Assembly (NCBI GenBank): GCA_963678775.2
Contig: CAXXGR010000008.1
Span: 421,402-485,401 of the forward strand
Source: JBFHIJ01 sp963678775
GTDB taxonomy: Bacteria; Bacteroidota; Ignavibacteria; Kapaibacteriales; UBA2268
Direction: 5' to 3'
DNA: 64,000 nt
Shown piece after piece: positions 43,832 to 53,231 of this stretch; position 1 is the first letter of the stretch, and every line of letters begins with the position of its first letter. The translations under genes were made by a program, and so were the position numbers. The notes under the pieces were generated by a model. That model ran no database searches. It saw only the letters and a list, made by a program, of their open reading frames with translations, and was not told where the DNA came from.

Positions 43832-45727
43832 CTAATACTCCCCTCCAGCAACTCTTTTCGTGTTTAAATACTCAGGCAATTTAGGCAATTCTACATAAAT
43901 ATTATCTGTTAACGATTTTAGGAATGCAATTATATCTTTCTTTTCCTGTTGTGTCAAATTCAATTTATCTTCCGGTAGAGTTTGTTGTGGATTATCCAAA
44001 CCTAAACCAACGGCACCGCCTTCATTATAAAACTCCAAAACTTCTTCCAAAGTTTTAAAAGCGCCGTTATGCATATATGGTGCAGTGAGTTCAATATTCC
44101 TTAGGGTAATAGTTTTGAATGAATGTCTAAATATTTCCAATCTATCTTTAAGTAATCCTTCGGCTCTTCCCATATCTGCATCTAAACCGGGATTTTTTAA
44201 ATCGCTGTTTGCTGTTACCCCAATGTTTTCAGAGTCAGTCTCTATGAAGTATGGAGGCACTGTGCCGTTAAATGTAGGAGTAAAATGGCAAGTCCCGCAG
44301 AGTGCTTTTCCCGCGAACAAATTGTAGCCTCTGATTACAGATGAATCTATGTGGTTTGTCTCTTTACGCATATATCTGTCAAAATCTGAATTCATAGAAG
44401 TCAAGCTAGCTACATAAGATGCTAATGCAGTTGAAATTGTATACTTATTAATAACTTTTGGCAATTGAATATATGGATATGCTTTTTCAAACATAGCTTT
44501 ATAGTCAGGACTATTCTCGAGTTTAAATATAATTTTTTCATATTCGGTATCAAATTCTTTGGAACTTGTGATGACGTGATCAACTTGATCTTCTAACTTT
44601 TGGGCTCGTAAATCATAGAAAAATTTATCAGAATATACAGCATTTACCAAAGTAGGCGAATTCCTCTCTACAGTACCCTCGTAGTTGAAACTTTTACTTT
44701 TTGCTTCTCCATCAGTGAAAGCAAGCTTCGGATCATGGCATGAAGAGCAGGCTCTTTTGTTATTTGAAGAAAGAATTGGATCAAAAAACAGAGTTTTTCC
44801 TAATATTTTTAGCTCTTTGGTATCATTTCTTTTTGATAAGTTCATATAGTAGTATTTATTTAAAAATTCAGTTGAAAATATCTCTTTTGCTCTGAAATTA
44901 ACAGCCTGTTTCAAATTAGATACTTCATCATGGAACTCGATATTTAAGGCAATTTGCGCATCATACACATTTGAAAAGAGAGGACTAATATACTCTCTTG
45001 TAAAATAAGTTCTATTAAATGAATCAAAGTCCTGATTTTTAGAAATATAGGATGCTGCCTCTTCAAATAATTTTTTAGTTTCAGAAATCACTGCTACATT
45101 GGGATTCTGTACTGCGTATAGATTCCATACTTTGGCAATAGATCTAAAAGAGATATAATTCTCTTCGATTGCTTTCACAGAATTTGGAGAGTCAAAACCT
45201 GTCATACCTAATGACAGAATTCGAATAAGTCCAAGTCTTATCGCCTCAAATATATGTCTATCATAAAGATGAGCATTTTTCAATGCTAAAGAAAATCTTT
45301 TTGCAGAGGATGTTAGCTTCGCACTCAAGGAGCTCAGCATCTCAAAATTGGGTTGAACTGAATATAGTTCTTCTTCCAAAATCTGAAGGCCCTCAGGCGG
45401 AAGCACTGAAGCCGAAGGTGCATTGGACTCTGGTTGATATAGAGGAATACCGTTAAAATATCTTTCAGCATATTCTTTATCAATATAAGTAACCAAATAT
45501 TCGATTTTCTTATAAGCAAACCGGGATTGCATGTAATTATATTTTATTTCTTCAATATTAGCTGAGGCAATCGAGGAGTTCAATATTTTTGTTTTTTTTA
45601 CAAAATCCTGATAGTCTGAGTAGAGCGCCTCTGCTGTTTGTTTTGCAACAGATTGGTTTTGAGCAAAATAACCTGTTGTAGCAAAACTCAATATCACTAT
45701 GGTAACTAATAAAATTATCTTGAGCAT
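43832..45727 (-). CDS. Di-heme cytochrome c peroxidase / MauG-family protein
   Basis: The 631-residue product has a signal peptide (MLKIILLVTIVILSFATTGYFA) and an unusually long N-terminal region of about 300 helical residues with no heme (residues 30-320). The MauG/CcpA domain follows, with heme sites CSSCHDPKLAFTDG (about 326) and CGTCHFTPTFNG (about 477), and the C-terminal APYMHNGAFKTLEEVLEFYNEGG. Family members reduce peroxide or carry out tryptophan-type oxidations; the extra N-terminus suggests a partner-specific role. It is 98 nt downstream of the PhoX-like gene, but a hairpin separates the two. Confidence 0.9.
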   Translation of the reverse strand: MLKIILLVTIVILSFATTGYFAQNQSVAKQTAEALYSDYQDFVKKTKILNSSIASANIEEIKYNYMQSRFAYKKIEYLVTYIDKEYAERYFNGIPLYQPESNAPSASVLPPEGLQILEEELYSVQPNFEMLSSLSAKLTSSAKRFSLALKNAHLYDRHIFEAIRLGLIRILSLGMTGFDSPNSVKAIEENYISFRSIAKVWNLYAVQNPNVAVISETKKLFEEAASYISKNQDFDSFNRTYFTREYISPLFSNVYDAQIALNIEFHDEVSNLKQAVNFRAKEIFSTEFLNKYYYMNLSKRNDTKELKILGKTLFFDPILSSNNKRACSSCHDPKLAFTDGEAKSKSFNYEGTVERNSPTLVNAVYSDKFFYDLRAQKLEDQVDHVITSSKEFDTEYEKIIFKLENSPDYKAMFEKAYPYIQLPKVINKYTISTALASYVASLTSMNSDFDRYMRKETNHIDSSVIRGYNLFAGKALCGTCHFTPTFNGTVPPYFIETDSENIGVTANSDLKNPGLDADMGRAEGLLKDRLEIFRHSFKTITLRNIELTAPYMHNGAFKTLEEVLEFYNEGGAVGLGLDNPQQTLPEDKLNLTQQEKKDIIAFLKSLTDNIYVELPKLPEYLNTKRVAGGEY

Positions 45728-45770
45728 ATCATATTTATAATATTTGGATAAAAGTTTTAATAATAGAAAA

Positions 45771-45794
45771 CCGACGGCTAAAAATAACCGCCGG
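45771..45794 (-). terminator. Terminator after the PhoX-like gene
   Basis: CCGACGGCTA and TAACCGCCGG form a 10-bp stem with G-U pairs and a 4-nt loop; on the minus strand it is followed by TTTTCT. Confidence 0.75.
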
Positions 45795-45825
45795 CTTAAC
45801 TGTTAAATACTATTTTAAGCTATTC

Positions 45826-47673
45826 TTATTGAATAATCAATTTTTGACCTTTTTGGTCAGCAGTTCTTATAAAGTAAGCGCCAGCTTGCAAATCTCTAAC
45901 GTCTACAATAGAAGTATTTCTTACAACCTTTACTCTTTTGCCATTTATATCATAAATTGCAGCATCGGTATTTTTGTCAAAATGCACTTCTCTTGTAGCA
46001 GGGTTTGGCCATATTTTCAAATTATTACCTAAATCAACTTTACCATTAATAACTGAAGTGATTGCTTTATCCCATCCTGTAATAGCATAAGTCAAAGAGT
46101 TATTATATGGAAACGGATTTGTAGGAAGTGGATGTTGGCAGTCAACTAATAAAGTTTTACCATCAGGAGTTGAGTTTACACCGGTAACCTCTGCACCTAA
46201 AGGAACAACGCCAATTCTTACTAAGTTTTCAACAGAAGCATTTTCTTCCATATCAAGCATCCATAACTCACATGTCCGATTAGCAACTCCAATTTGAACT
46301 CTACCAAAAGAAGTACCGTTTAAATCTTCACAGATTACCATATAAGATTTCCCATTTATATTCATTATATGTAATCCGTCTGGGTTAGAAAGGTGATTAT
46401 CAGGGTATGGTTCATATTTAGGTTCCTCAGCATCCATACCCGCAAGAAAAGGTCCACCTTCTAAGAAAGGTTTAATTTCATTAGTTTCAAGATCTAAGAC
46501 TAATACGCGACCGTAATAATCCCAATAGTCTGAAGATAAAACGTCATTTCCTTGTTCGGTAGCTCTCATATAATGATGATGAGCTATATCTCCACCCAAG
46601 GTGATCGCTTTATTCAATTTTGCTCCGGGATTATCTCTACCTGTTTCTGTAAGATAAACCAAGCCTGAGTTTCTATCCAAAGCAACCCACTCTAATCTGT
46701 TAAATGCAGTAGCACCATTTTCAAAACCCAAAGTAGTCATGTTCAACATATTATCTATTTTAGTATTATCAATCTCTATCCACTGCCCTTTATAAGAATC
46801 AGAGTTTTGTTTGAATACATAGGTTTTACCTTTTGTAAAGTCACCGGGTGTATCGGCTACAAATTTTGTCAATAATGCTGGAGTATCATCAGCACCTAAA
46901 ATGACAGTTTTATTATCTGCAAGGATTGTTCCACCTTCAAACGGTTGACGCCCCCAGTTGTACTGTTTTCTTACAGCTTTTGCAGTTCTGGGATCAACTT
47001 CTACCATATAGTTAAAGTTTTCATATCTCTTAACTTGTTTACCGTCGAAATCGCCTTCTATGTCTGTGCTAATAGTCCAATCTGAAGTATCTCTGACACC
47101 TTTCCCATTTTCAAATATTGTAGAATTTGAAGTTCTGAACCACTCTTCAGCTGTCCAAATTCTACCATCTACAAAGGAACTGATACCACCGCAGTTCATT
47201 CCGGTTTCGCCAACAGTATTGACAAAATCAACATTGAAAAATTTACCCTGTCTACCATCTTCCAATGTTTGATTTACAATAATCAAAGTATCAGTTTCGG
47301 GATCTCTCTTTACTTTGAAGACTGTCATACCTCCACCGTCTCCAATTTTGTCATCTGCTGCTACCATTTCATGGTTTATAGTAACCCAACCAAGGTCAGA
47401 AGAGTTCTCATCAGAAGTAAAACCGATGAAATCATGCCACTGTTTAGCTAATGCACTGCCATTAGGTTTCCCCATATTATCCACAGTCTGGACTTGGTCA
47501 TGACCACCAATAAAAAGTACTTGGTAGCTTAGAGGAGATTCGGGCATTACTACCTTCTCAGTCAGCCAAGTAGTATTCCAATCAGCCGGAATAGATGGAT
47601 CAAAGTTTTGAGCTTCTGCTGAAGTTCCCAATGAACTCAAAAGAACCACCATTAGTAAAAGATACTTTTTCAT
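45826..47673 (-). CDS. PhoX-like (DUF839) phosphatase with T9SS sorting domain
   Basis: The 615-residue protein has a signal peptide (MKKYLLLMVVLLSSLGTSAEA) and the PhoX/DUF839 six-bladed propeller: GWVTINHEMVA, EDGRQGKFFN..NCGGISSFVDG RIWTAEEWF-type strands, FNRLEWVALDRNSGLVYLTETGRDN and NPDGLHIM..YMVICEDLNG. PhoX enzymes are calcium- and iron-dependent alkaline phosphatases. A T9SS type A sorting domain ends the chain (LKIWPNPATREVHFDKNTDAAIYDINGKRVKVV...GAYFIRT). Many DUF839 proteins lack proven phosphatase activity, so this is a family call. Confidence 0.85.
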   Translation of the reverse strand: MKKYLLLMVVLLSSLGTSAEAQNFDPSIPADWNTTWLTEKVVMPESPLSYQVLFIGGHDQVQTVDNMGKPNGSALAKQWHDFIGFTSDENSSDLGWVTINHEMVAADDKIGDGGGMTVFKVKRDPETDTLIIVNQTLEDGRQGKFFNVDFVNTVGETGMNCGGISSFVDGRIWTAEEWFRTSNSTIFENGKGVRDTSDWTISTDIEGDFDGKQVKRYENFNYMVEVDPRTAKAVRKQYNWGRQPFEGGTILADNKTVILGADDTPALLTKFVADTPGDFTKGKTYVFKQNSDSYKGQWIEIDNTKIDNMLNMTTLGFENGATAFNRLEWVALDRNSGLVYLTETGRDNPGAKLNKAITLGGDIAHHHYMRATEQGNDVLSSDYWDYYGRVLVLDLETNEIKPFLEGGPFLAGMDAEEPKYEPYPDNHLSNPDGLHIMNINGKSYMVICEDLNGTSFGRVQIGVANRTCELWMLDMEENASVENLVRIGVVPLGAEVTGVNSTPDGKTLLVDCQHPLPTNPFPYNNSLTYAITGWDKAITSVINGKVDLGNNLKIWPNPATREVHFDKNTDAAIYDINGKRVKVVRNTSIVDVRDLQAGAYFIRTADQKGQKLIIQ

Positions 47674-48087
47674 ATATCACCTTATTAGGATTAATAAATA
47701 TAGAATGTTTAGTCGATACAAACTATTTGACGAGATTAATCTTAATTAGTGTTAAGCCTACAACAAGGGATAGTTAATTTTGGGAGGTAAAATGTTAAAA
47801 TTTCTTAGATATTTACTTTAATCATCTACAATTCAGGAGTGTTAAGTCAAATTTAGTGAAAATTTACAGAAAATTGAGCACAGATATTACTTGTTTAATC
47901 CCCGATATACCAATGTGTAGTATAGTCGTAATGAAGTAGAATTGCAGTTTATCGGTTTCTTGTCTTTATTAGAGGATTGAAACAGCACAGAAATAAAAAG
48001 TTTTTGCTACAGAAAAGTTCTACCATATCAATAGTAATATAAAGAGGCCCAATTATGATAATCTTTGAGCCTCTGTTACTTGTATTT
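47674..48087. other. Intergenic gap between the PhoX-like and NTF2-like genes
   Basis: AT-rich. It contains the hairpin at 48043-48074; otherwise I see no gene, repeat or known RNA. It should hold the promoter of the PhoX-like gene. Confidence 0.6.
48043..48074 (-). terminator. Terminator-like hairpin after the NTF2-like gene
   Basis: AGAGGC (48043-48048) pairs with GCCTCT (48069-48074), loop 20 nt; on the minus strand it is followed by TT. Confidence 0.55.
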
Positions 48088-48456
48088 CTACGCCATTCCC
48101 CGCCAAACTACTAACCATTTACTGTCAATATAGCTTAACGTAAAGATATCTATACCTTCCTCGTCATATTTTTCGTTATTTACAGTGTAGCTGATTTTGT
48201 AGGTGTAGTGAGCAACTGAGGTATTGCCTGTAACGGTTATATTCAAATTTTCTATCACAAAGTCGTGTAACTCCGCAGCTTCCATAAATTGTTTATAGCC
48301 TTCTATGCATTTGTCTATGCCAATAACCTGAGCGGTAAAGCCGGGCATAGTAAAAACTACGTCTTTATGCAGCATCTCTTTTAGTGGTTCATATTCTTTA
48401 TTTACCCAAGCTGCATTTACATTTTCTATTATTGTTTGTATCGCATCCATGATCAA
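48088..48456 (-). CDS. NTF2-like (SnoaL/DUF4440-type) protein
   Basis: This 122-residue single-domain protein has the cone-shaped NTF2 fold pattern: IQTIIENVNAAWVNKEYEPLKEMLHKDVVFTMPGFTAQVIGIDKCIEGYKQFMEAAELHDFVIENLNITVTGNTSVAHYTYKISYT-type helices and strands, closing YIDSKWLVVWRGMA. Members may be enzymes or binding proteins. The frame is read from ATG 48456; the next codon is also a Met-rich start (MIMDAIQ), so the start could be 48450. Function is not predictable. Confidence 0.75.
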   Translation of the reverse strand: MIMDAIQTIIENVNAAWVNKEYEPLKEMLHKDVVFTMPGFTAQVIGIDKCIEGYKQFMEAAELHDFVIENLNITVTGNTSVAHYTYKISYTVNNEKYDEEGIDIFTLSYIDSKWLVVWRGMA

Positions 48457-48482
48457 TCTCCGATATTTCAGAATCTAATAAA

Positions 48483-48513
48483 AAAGGTATCCTGCAAAGA
48501 ACAAGATACCTTT
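48483..48513 (-). terminator. Terminator after pepT
   Basis: AAAGGTATC (48483-48491) pairs with GATACCTTT (48505-48513); on the minus strand a T run follows. Confidence 0.85.
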
Positions 48514-48535
48514 GAGAACGAATTACTGCAAGATA

Positions 48536-49789
48536 TTATTTGCTTTGTTCCATCCATATTCTAATTAGATTCATCACAGCTTTATTTGTGTATTCTAATG
48601 AATCAATAGAAACCCATTCCGTGCGAGAGTGGAAATTATGACCACCTGTAAATATATTTGGAGTAGGTAAGCCCATTTCAGTCAGGCGGGATCCGTCAGT
48701 ACCTCCGCGAATTGGTTCCCAGTATGGCTGAGCACCTGCTTCTTCAGCAGCCTGCCATAAGTAATCAAGACCTTGAGGTTGCTCTTCTAATTTTTCGAGC
48801 ATATTACGATACATTTCAATTATTTCTAATTCAAACTCAGTCGTAGGAAAGTCTTTTTTAACTTCTTCTATAATACCTTCCATCATTTTTTTCTGGTCAT
48901 CGAGTCCTGAAGTTTTAAAATCTCTGAAAAGTATTTTTAGTTCAGATTCGTAAACAGTACCGGATACTGTATATGGATGGATATATGGCTGATGTCCGTC
49001 AGTTGTTTCAGGAGCCATATCTTTAGGCATTTTATCAATAATCGCTGCCATGGCACGCATAGAGTTAATCATTCTGTCTTTTGCAAAGCCGGGATGAATA
49101 TCTTTACCTTTTGTGCGAATGATGCAAGAGTTAGCGCTGAAAGTCTCTTTATTTAATTCCCCCAAAGAGCCTCCGTCAATAGTATAAGCATATTTACATT
49201 TGAATTTATCCATTGTAAATTTGATTGTACCTTGACCAATTTCTTCATCAGGAGTAAAAGCAATTTTCACATCTCCATGAAGCATTTCTTTGTTTTCCAT
49301 CAAAGTTTCAGCCATTACCATAATAGCAGCCACACCAGATTTGTCATCCGAACCAAGTAAAGTAGTGCCATCAGTTGTAACGAGAGTATGCCCTACGCAA
49401 AGTTTTAGTGTAGGATTTTCGGAATCTTTAATTACTACACTGTTATCAGCCGGAAGAACAATATCTCCACCTTGATAATTTTTGATAATCTGAGGTTTTA
49501 CGTCTTTACCACTTACATCTGGTGAGGTGTCCACGTGTGCTATAAAGCCCACTGCCGGAACTTTACCATATTTAGGATGATCAGTAGGGATATTAGAAGG
49601 TATAGTAGCATAAAGGTAGCAATGCTCATCTAATTCAACATCCTTAACGCCCATATCTTTAAGCTCTTTTAAAAGCAAGTTAGAAAGATCAAATTGTTTT
49701 TTAGTACTTGGAGTAGTACCGGTTCCTTCCTGAGATTGAGTATCTATTTTCACGTATCTGAGGAACTTATCTAAAACTGATTCAGCCAT
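48536..49789 (-). CDS. pepT: Peptidase T (tripeptide aminopeptidase)
   Basis: PepT removes the N-terminal residue from tripeptides in the cytosol. The 417-residue protein is full-length for the M20 family: metal ligands in GFIAHVDTSPDVSGKD, LLGSDDKSGVAAIMVMAE, TPDEEIGQGT, IDGGSLGELN and NIFTGGHNFHSRTEW, and PIRGGTDGSRLTEMGLPTPN. It is leftward, follows no gene closely, and has its own terminator. Confidence 0.96.
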   Translation of the reverse strand: MAESVLDKFLRYVKIDTQSQEGTGTTPSTKKQFDLSNLLLKELKDMGVKDVELDEHCYLYATIPSNIPTDHPKYGKVPAVGFIAHVDTSPDVSGKDVKPQIIKNYQGGDIVLPADNSVVIKDSENPTLKLCVGHTLVTTDGTTLLGSDDKSGVAAIMVMAETLMENKEMLHGDVKIAFTPDEEIGQGTIKFTMDKFKCKYAYTIDGGSLGELNKETFSANSCIIRTKGKDIHPGFAKDRMINSMRAMAAIIDKMPKDMAPETTDGHQPYIHPYTVSGTVYESELKILFRDFKTSGLDDQKKMMEGIIEEVKKDFPTTEFELEIIEMYRNMLEKLEEQPQGLDYLWQAAEEAGAQPYWEPIRGGTDGSRLTEMGLPTPNIFTGGHNFHSRTEWVSIDSLEYTNKAVMNLIRIWMEQSK

Positions 49790-49816
49790 TGTATTATTAC
49801 CCTATTATATTTAAAA

Positions 49817-49866
49817 AAGTGTAATTATGCGTTTATATCATTTAGCAATATAGCATAATTACACTT
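49817..49866 (-). terminator. Terminator after the first CotH gene
   Basis: A 14-bp perfect stem: AAGTGTAATTATGC (49817-49830) with GCATAATTACACTT (49853-49866); on the minus strand it is followed by TTTT. It also overlaps the pepT leader. Confidence 0.8.
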
Positions 49867-49891
49867 TAACTTAAAATCAAAATCAGATTGT

Positions 49892-52800
49892 CTATTTTAC
49901 TTTGATAAAACTTCCGGATGTTTGTTTTCCGTTATTATTTATTGTAATGAAATAAACTCCTGATACAATAGAAGACAAATCTAATGAAATAGAATTTTCT
50001 GATATATACTGCATCTGAATTATAACTATCTTGCCAAAGTTATCTAAAATTTGAATATCATCTAATTTAATATCAGACTTAGATTCGATAACAATATAAT
50101 CCTTTGCTGGAAGCGGATAAAAGTTAAAACCTTCTTTTGCAAACTCTTCATTGATGCTATTGCCGTTATTAGCTTTTCCCGGTGTGCCATATAATTGCTC
50201 AGATGCATACCAGCTTTCAGGAAGCGCATTATCAAAATCAGGATCAATCAAAGAAAGAGTATAGCCATCACCATCAGCAGAAGTCGGCCAAGGCTCTTTG
50301 TCGTCATATTCAACATAATCTACTAAATTATCTTTAGAATCATATAAACGCACTAACTCTCCCCCACCACTAAGTCCAAAACCCATACTTCCAATATAGT
50401 TAGTTACATAAGGATAAGATTTTGCAAACAATGCAGCATCTTCAACTAAAACAGTAAAACCACGTCGAGGCAATACTGTCCCTTCAGGAGCGATAAACTT
50501 ATGATTATCATCAGAGTCAGAAAAATACCAATTACTAATATCTATTGCCTGTTCCGAATTATTATATAGCTCTACCCAATCTCCGCACAACACTATATCA
50601 TCCTGATTGTAGTGAATTTCATTGATTACTACATTAGCTTTTATATGACTGTAAGGCTTAGCACCTATGTCGGCTCTTGTACCATCTGCATCATTAGGAG
50701 AAGCCGGGTCTCCGGAATCTATGGCAGGAGAATTAGCCAGTAAGGAAAAGTCATTCTGCTCAGGGTCAGCTAACATTGCTTCTTTTTGCAGATTAGAGTT
50801 CCCAGGTAATAGCTCTTGATTTGATAAATTATAAGAGAATTGCAATTTATCAAGCGCTTCCTGAGGCATTGCCTCGTTTTGGCTAAATATAGTATTTCTA
50901 ACAGTCACAAGTCCCGTGCTCATCCGAAGTGCTTCTAATGGCATTTTATTCTTATACAAAGTATTATTATAATAGTCCACCTGAGAATTATCTTTAAAAG
51001 AAGTACCAATGCCACAGCCGACTATAATATTATGATGTACTTTAAAATTAATAGAAAGTGTATCATTCTGATTTCCAATGCTGATACCTTTATCAAAAGC
51101 ATTATAGATTATATTATTAGCTATTTCGAGATTAGTACCACCATTACAATCTATAGCGTCATCTTTTGAAGAATAATAAATATTCCTCAACACTTTACTA
51201 TCTTCACAAGCTACAAGTTCCGTTGCATCTCTGATGTTCTCAAAGACACAATCTTCTACATTCGCCTTAGAATTCCAAAAAATGATTCCATCCAGTCCTA
51301 ATGAGCTTCTGTTAAATGTACAAGACCGAACAAAATAAGTACCCCAATGAGCATCAATAAAAGGCCGATTATCATCAAGAGCTTCAAAAGAGAAAAACAT
51401 ACTGGAGTTGTTTACTTCTAATGAAGCAACAAATGCTTGAAACGCAACATTGGTAATATCACAGAAATTTACACTTACATCAGCTCCATCAGATAAAACA
51501 ATGCGATTTCTGTAACCATTTTCATCCAAGGCTTTGATTATAACTTTTTTGTCTGAAGTTCCGTTTACCTCTAAAATACCTTTAGCATTTATTAAATGGT
51601 CACCCGTAACATACACTTCGACACCCGGATCAATTACCAACTTTCCGTTTTTAGAAATAGTCATATCACAATCAATAACATATGGTGAGTTATCAATAGT
51701 AAATCTAACTTCGGAGTCTATAGTACAATACTCTGTATCAGGCTTTTTATAAATAAAGTAATTATTATTATCTGTACCTTCTATAAAGATATATTGATCA
51801 AATGCTAAAACTTCGTAGTAGTATTTACCTTCCGAAAAATCTGAAGGAAAAGTATAGCGAAGAGCATCGATATTATCAACAACATCGTAGCCATCTGCCA
51901 GATTTTTAGATTTATTATACCTAATCTGGTAAGTCATTTTTCTGCCTGAAGGTGAGACTGACTTTTCCCAGGAAATAGTAGGTGGCTCTGTAACTATATC
52001 GTCAATCTGCTCCACTCTAAAATTAGAAGGATAATAGTTCAACTGATTTAACAGATGTTGAGGTCTATCTTTAATGTAATCCTTAGTTTTACTAATATAA
52101 GCTTCCCAGTCCTCTATTGAGGCTACATTGTCAGTTTGATCCATTTCTACATACTGTCTAATTTCTGTTTGCAAACTGTCTATTTTAGCTACAATATCAT
52201 CATACCTAAACTTATTAGCAAGAAGGAATTCCACTCTGCTGATAATATCAGCTTTGACTCTATCATCCATAAAAGACCATTCCAACATAGGGTTATCAGG
52301 ATACCTATAATTAGAACTATTCAATATATCAGTGTATAGACCATATTTATAAAATGTCTTATCCATATCCCAAGGAATTGGCATCCATTTATTATCAGAT
52401 GTTACTCTTTGGAACATATAATAATTGTGATAATAAGTGCTAAAATTAGACAGAATCAAGTTTACACTTATAAAGTTAAGCATTTTATCGTAGTCAAAAT
52501 ACTGCTGTGCAAAGTCTTTAAATTTCAATGGATCAGTAGTATTTAGAGTATCTATCAAATCCTGTAAATTCTGCCTTCCGGTGCTTTCATTTGTTTTCTT
52601 TTCCCAGAGAGCATCTATATCGTCATAGTCACTTAAGCAAGCGCCGTCGAAAGTTGCTTTATATAAATCATCGTCGGGGCTAAGACTATTAGCGTTAAGA
52701 AACTCATCGTCTACATTTTCGATGCGCACAAATAGCCCCCAAAAATTGCCATTTAGATAAAGTGCGGCATGGCTTGCTTTAAAACAAGGATGACCGGTAG

Positions 52801-53152
52801 ATCTATAAATCTGAGAAGATATTACGGAATTTAGATAAGTATAATCTTCATACTCAGCATTGAAATTGATTTTTTCACGTCCGTCAAGTGTCTCTCCATC
52901 AAATACAACTTTCACAGATTTCTTAGGCCAGTTTCTCGTACCATCTCCCCTTACACGCATGCGACAAGTAATAGGACTCCCTTGAGTTCTTATTGTTCCG
53001 GTGATATAAATATCTTCATGTGGATTAGCATATATCATATCTATATCAGACTGAGAAAACTCTAAGTGGTATTTAGCAACATCTGCGTTAGATTCATCTA
53101 CTTCAAATAGTAGAAAAAATAAGCACAGCAATAGTAGTTTCATTATTTTCAT
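49892..53152 (-). CDS. T9SS-exported CotH-kinase / beta-helix / lamin-tail protein (copy 1)
   Basis: The 1086-residue chain has a signal peptide (MKIMKLLLLCLFFLLFEVDESNA) and a CotH domain at about 30-380: MRVRGDGTRNWPKKSVKVVFDG, GLFVRIENVDDEFL, LYKATFDGACL and the metal-binding PIPWDMDKTFY. An FN3 domain (about 385-480) follows, then a right-handed parallel beta-helix with short repeats (LEVNNSS.., NIIYNAFDKGISIGN) to about 800. Next come the SPAIDSGDPASPNDADGTRADIGA motif, a lamin-tail domain (NEIHYNQDDIVLCGDWVELYNNSEQAIDISNWYFSDSDD) and a T9SS sorting domain (FNFYPLPAKDYIVIES). CotH kinases phosphorylate secreted or spore proteins in Bacillus. It is the first of four tandem relatives. Confidence 0.88.
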   Translation of the reverse strand: MKIMKLLLLCLFFLLFEVDESNADVAKYHLEFSQSDIDMIYANPHEDIYITGTIRTQGSPITCRMRVRGDGTRNWPKKSVKVVFDGETLDGREKINFNAEYEDYTYLNSVISSQIYRSTGHPCFKASHAALYLNGNFWGLFVRIENVDDEFLNANSLSPDDDLYKATFDGACLSDYDDIDALWEKKTNESTGRQNLQDLIDTLNTTDPLKFKDFAQQYFDYDKMLNFISVNLILSNFSTYYHNYYMFQRVTSDNKWMPIPWDMDKTFYKYGLYTDILNSSNYRYPDNPMLEWSFMDDRVKADIISRVEFLLANKFRYDDIVAKIDSLQTEIRQYVEMDQTDNVASIEDWEAYISKTKDYIKDRPQHLLNQLNYYPSNFRVEQIDDIVTEPPTISWEKSVSPSGRKMTYQIRYNKSKNLADGYDVVDNIDALRYTFPSDFSEGKYYYEVLAFDQYIFIEGTDNNNYFIYKKPDTEYCTIDSEVRFTIDNSPYVIDCDMTISKNGKLVIDPGVEVYVTGDHLINAKGILEVNGTSDKKVIIKALDENGYRNRIVLSDGADVSVNFCDITNVAFQAFVASLEVNNSSMFFSFEALDDNRPFIDAHWGTYFVRSCTFNRSSLGLDGIIFWNSKANVEDCVFENIRDATELVACEDSKVLRNIYYSSKDDAIDCNGGTNLEIANNIIYNAFDKGISIGNQNDTLSINFKVHHNIIVGCGIGTSFKDNSQVDYYNNTLYKNKMPLEALRMSTGLVTVRNTIFSQNEAMPQEALDKLQFSYNLSNQELLPGNSNLQKEAMLADPEQNDFSLLANSPAIDSGDPASPNDADGTRADIGAKPYSHIKANVVINEIHYNQDDIVLCGDWVELYNNSEQAIDISNWYFSDSDDNHKFIAPEGTVLPRRGFTVLVEDAALFAKSYPYVTNYIGSMGFGLSGGGELVRLYDSKDNLVDYVEYDDKEPWPTSADGDGYTLSLIDPDFDNALPESWYASEQLYGTPGKANNGNSINEEFAKEGFNFYPLPAKDYIVIESKSDIKLDDIQILDNFGKIVIIQMQYISENSISLDLSSIVSGVYFITINNNGKQTSGSFIKVK

Positions 53153-53231
53153 GGCACTATATTATTAGTTTGACAAGACTTTATTCTTTATTATTGAATC
53201 AAATCAATTTTAATACTTTTCTCTTGAATTT

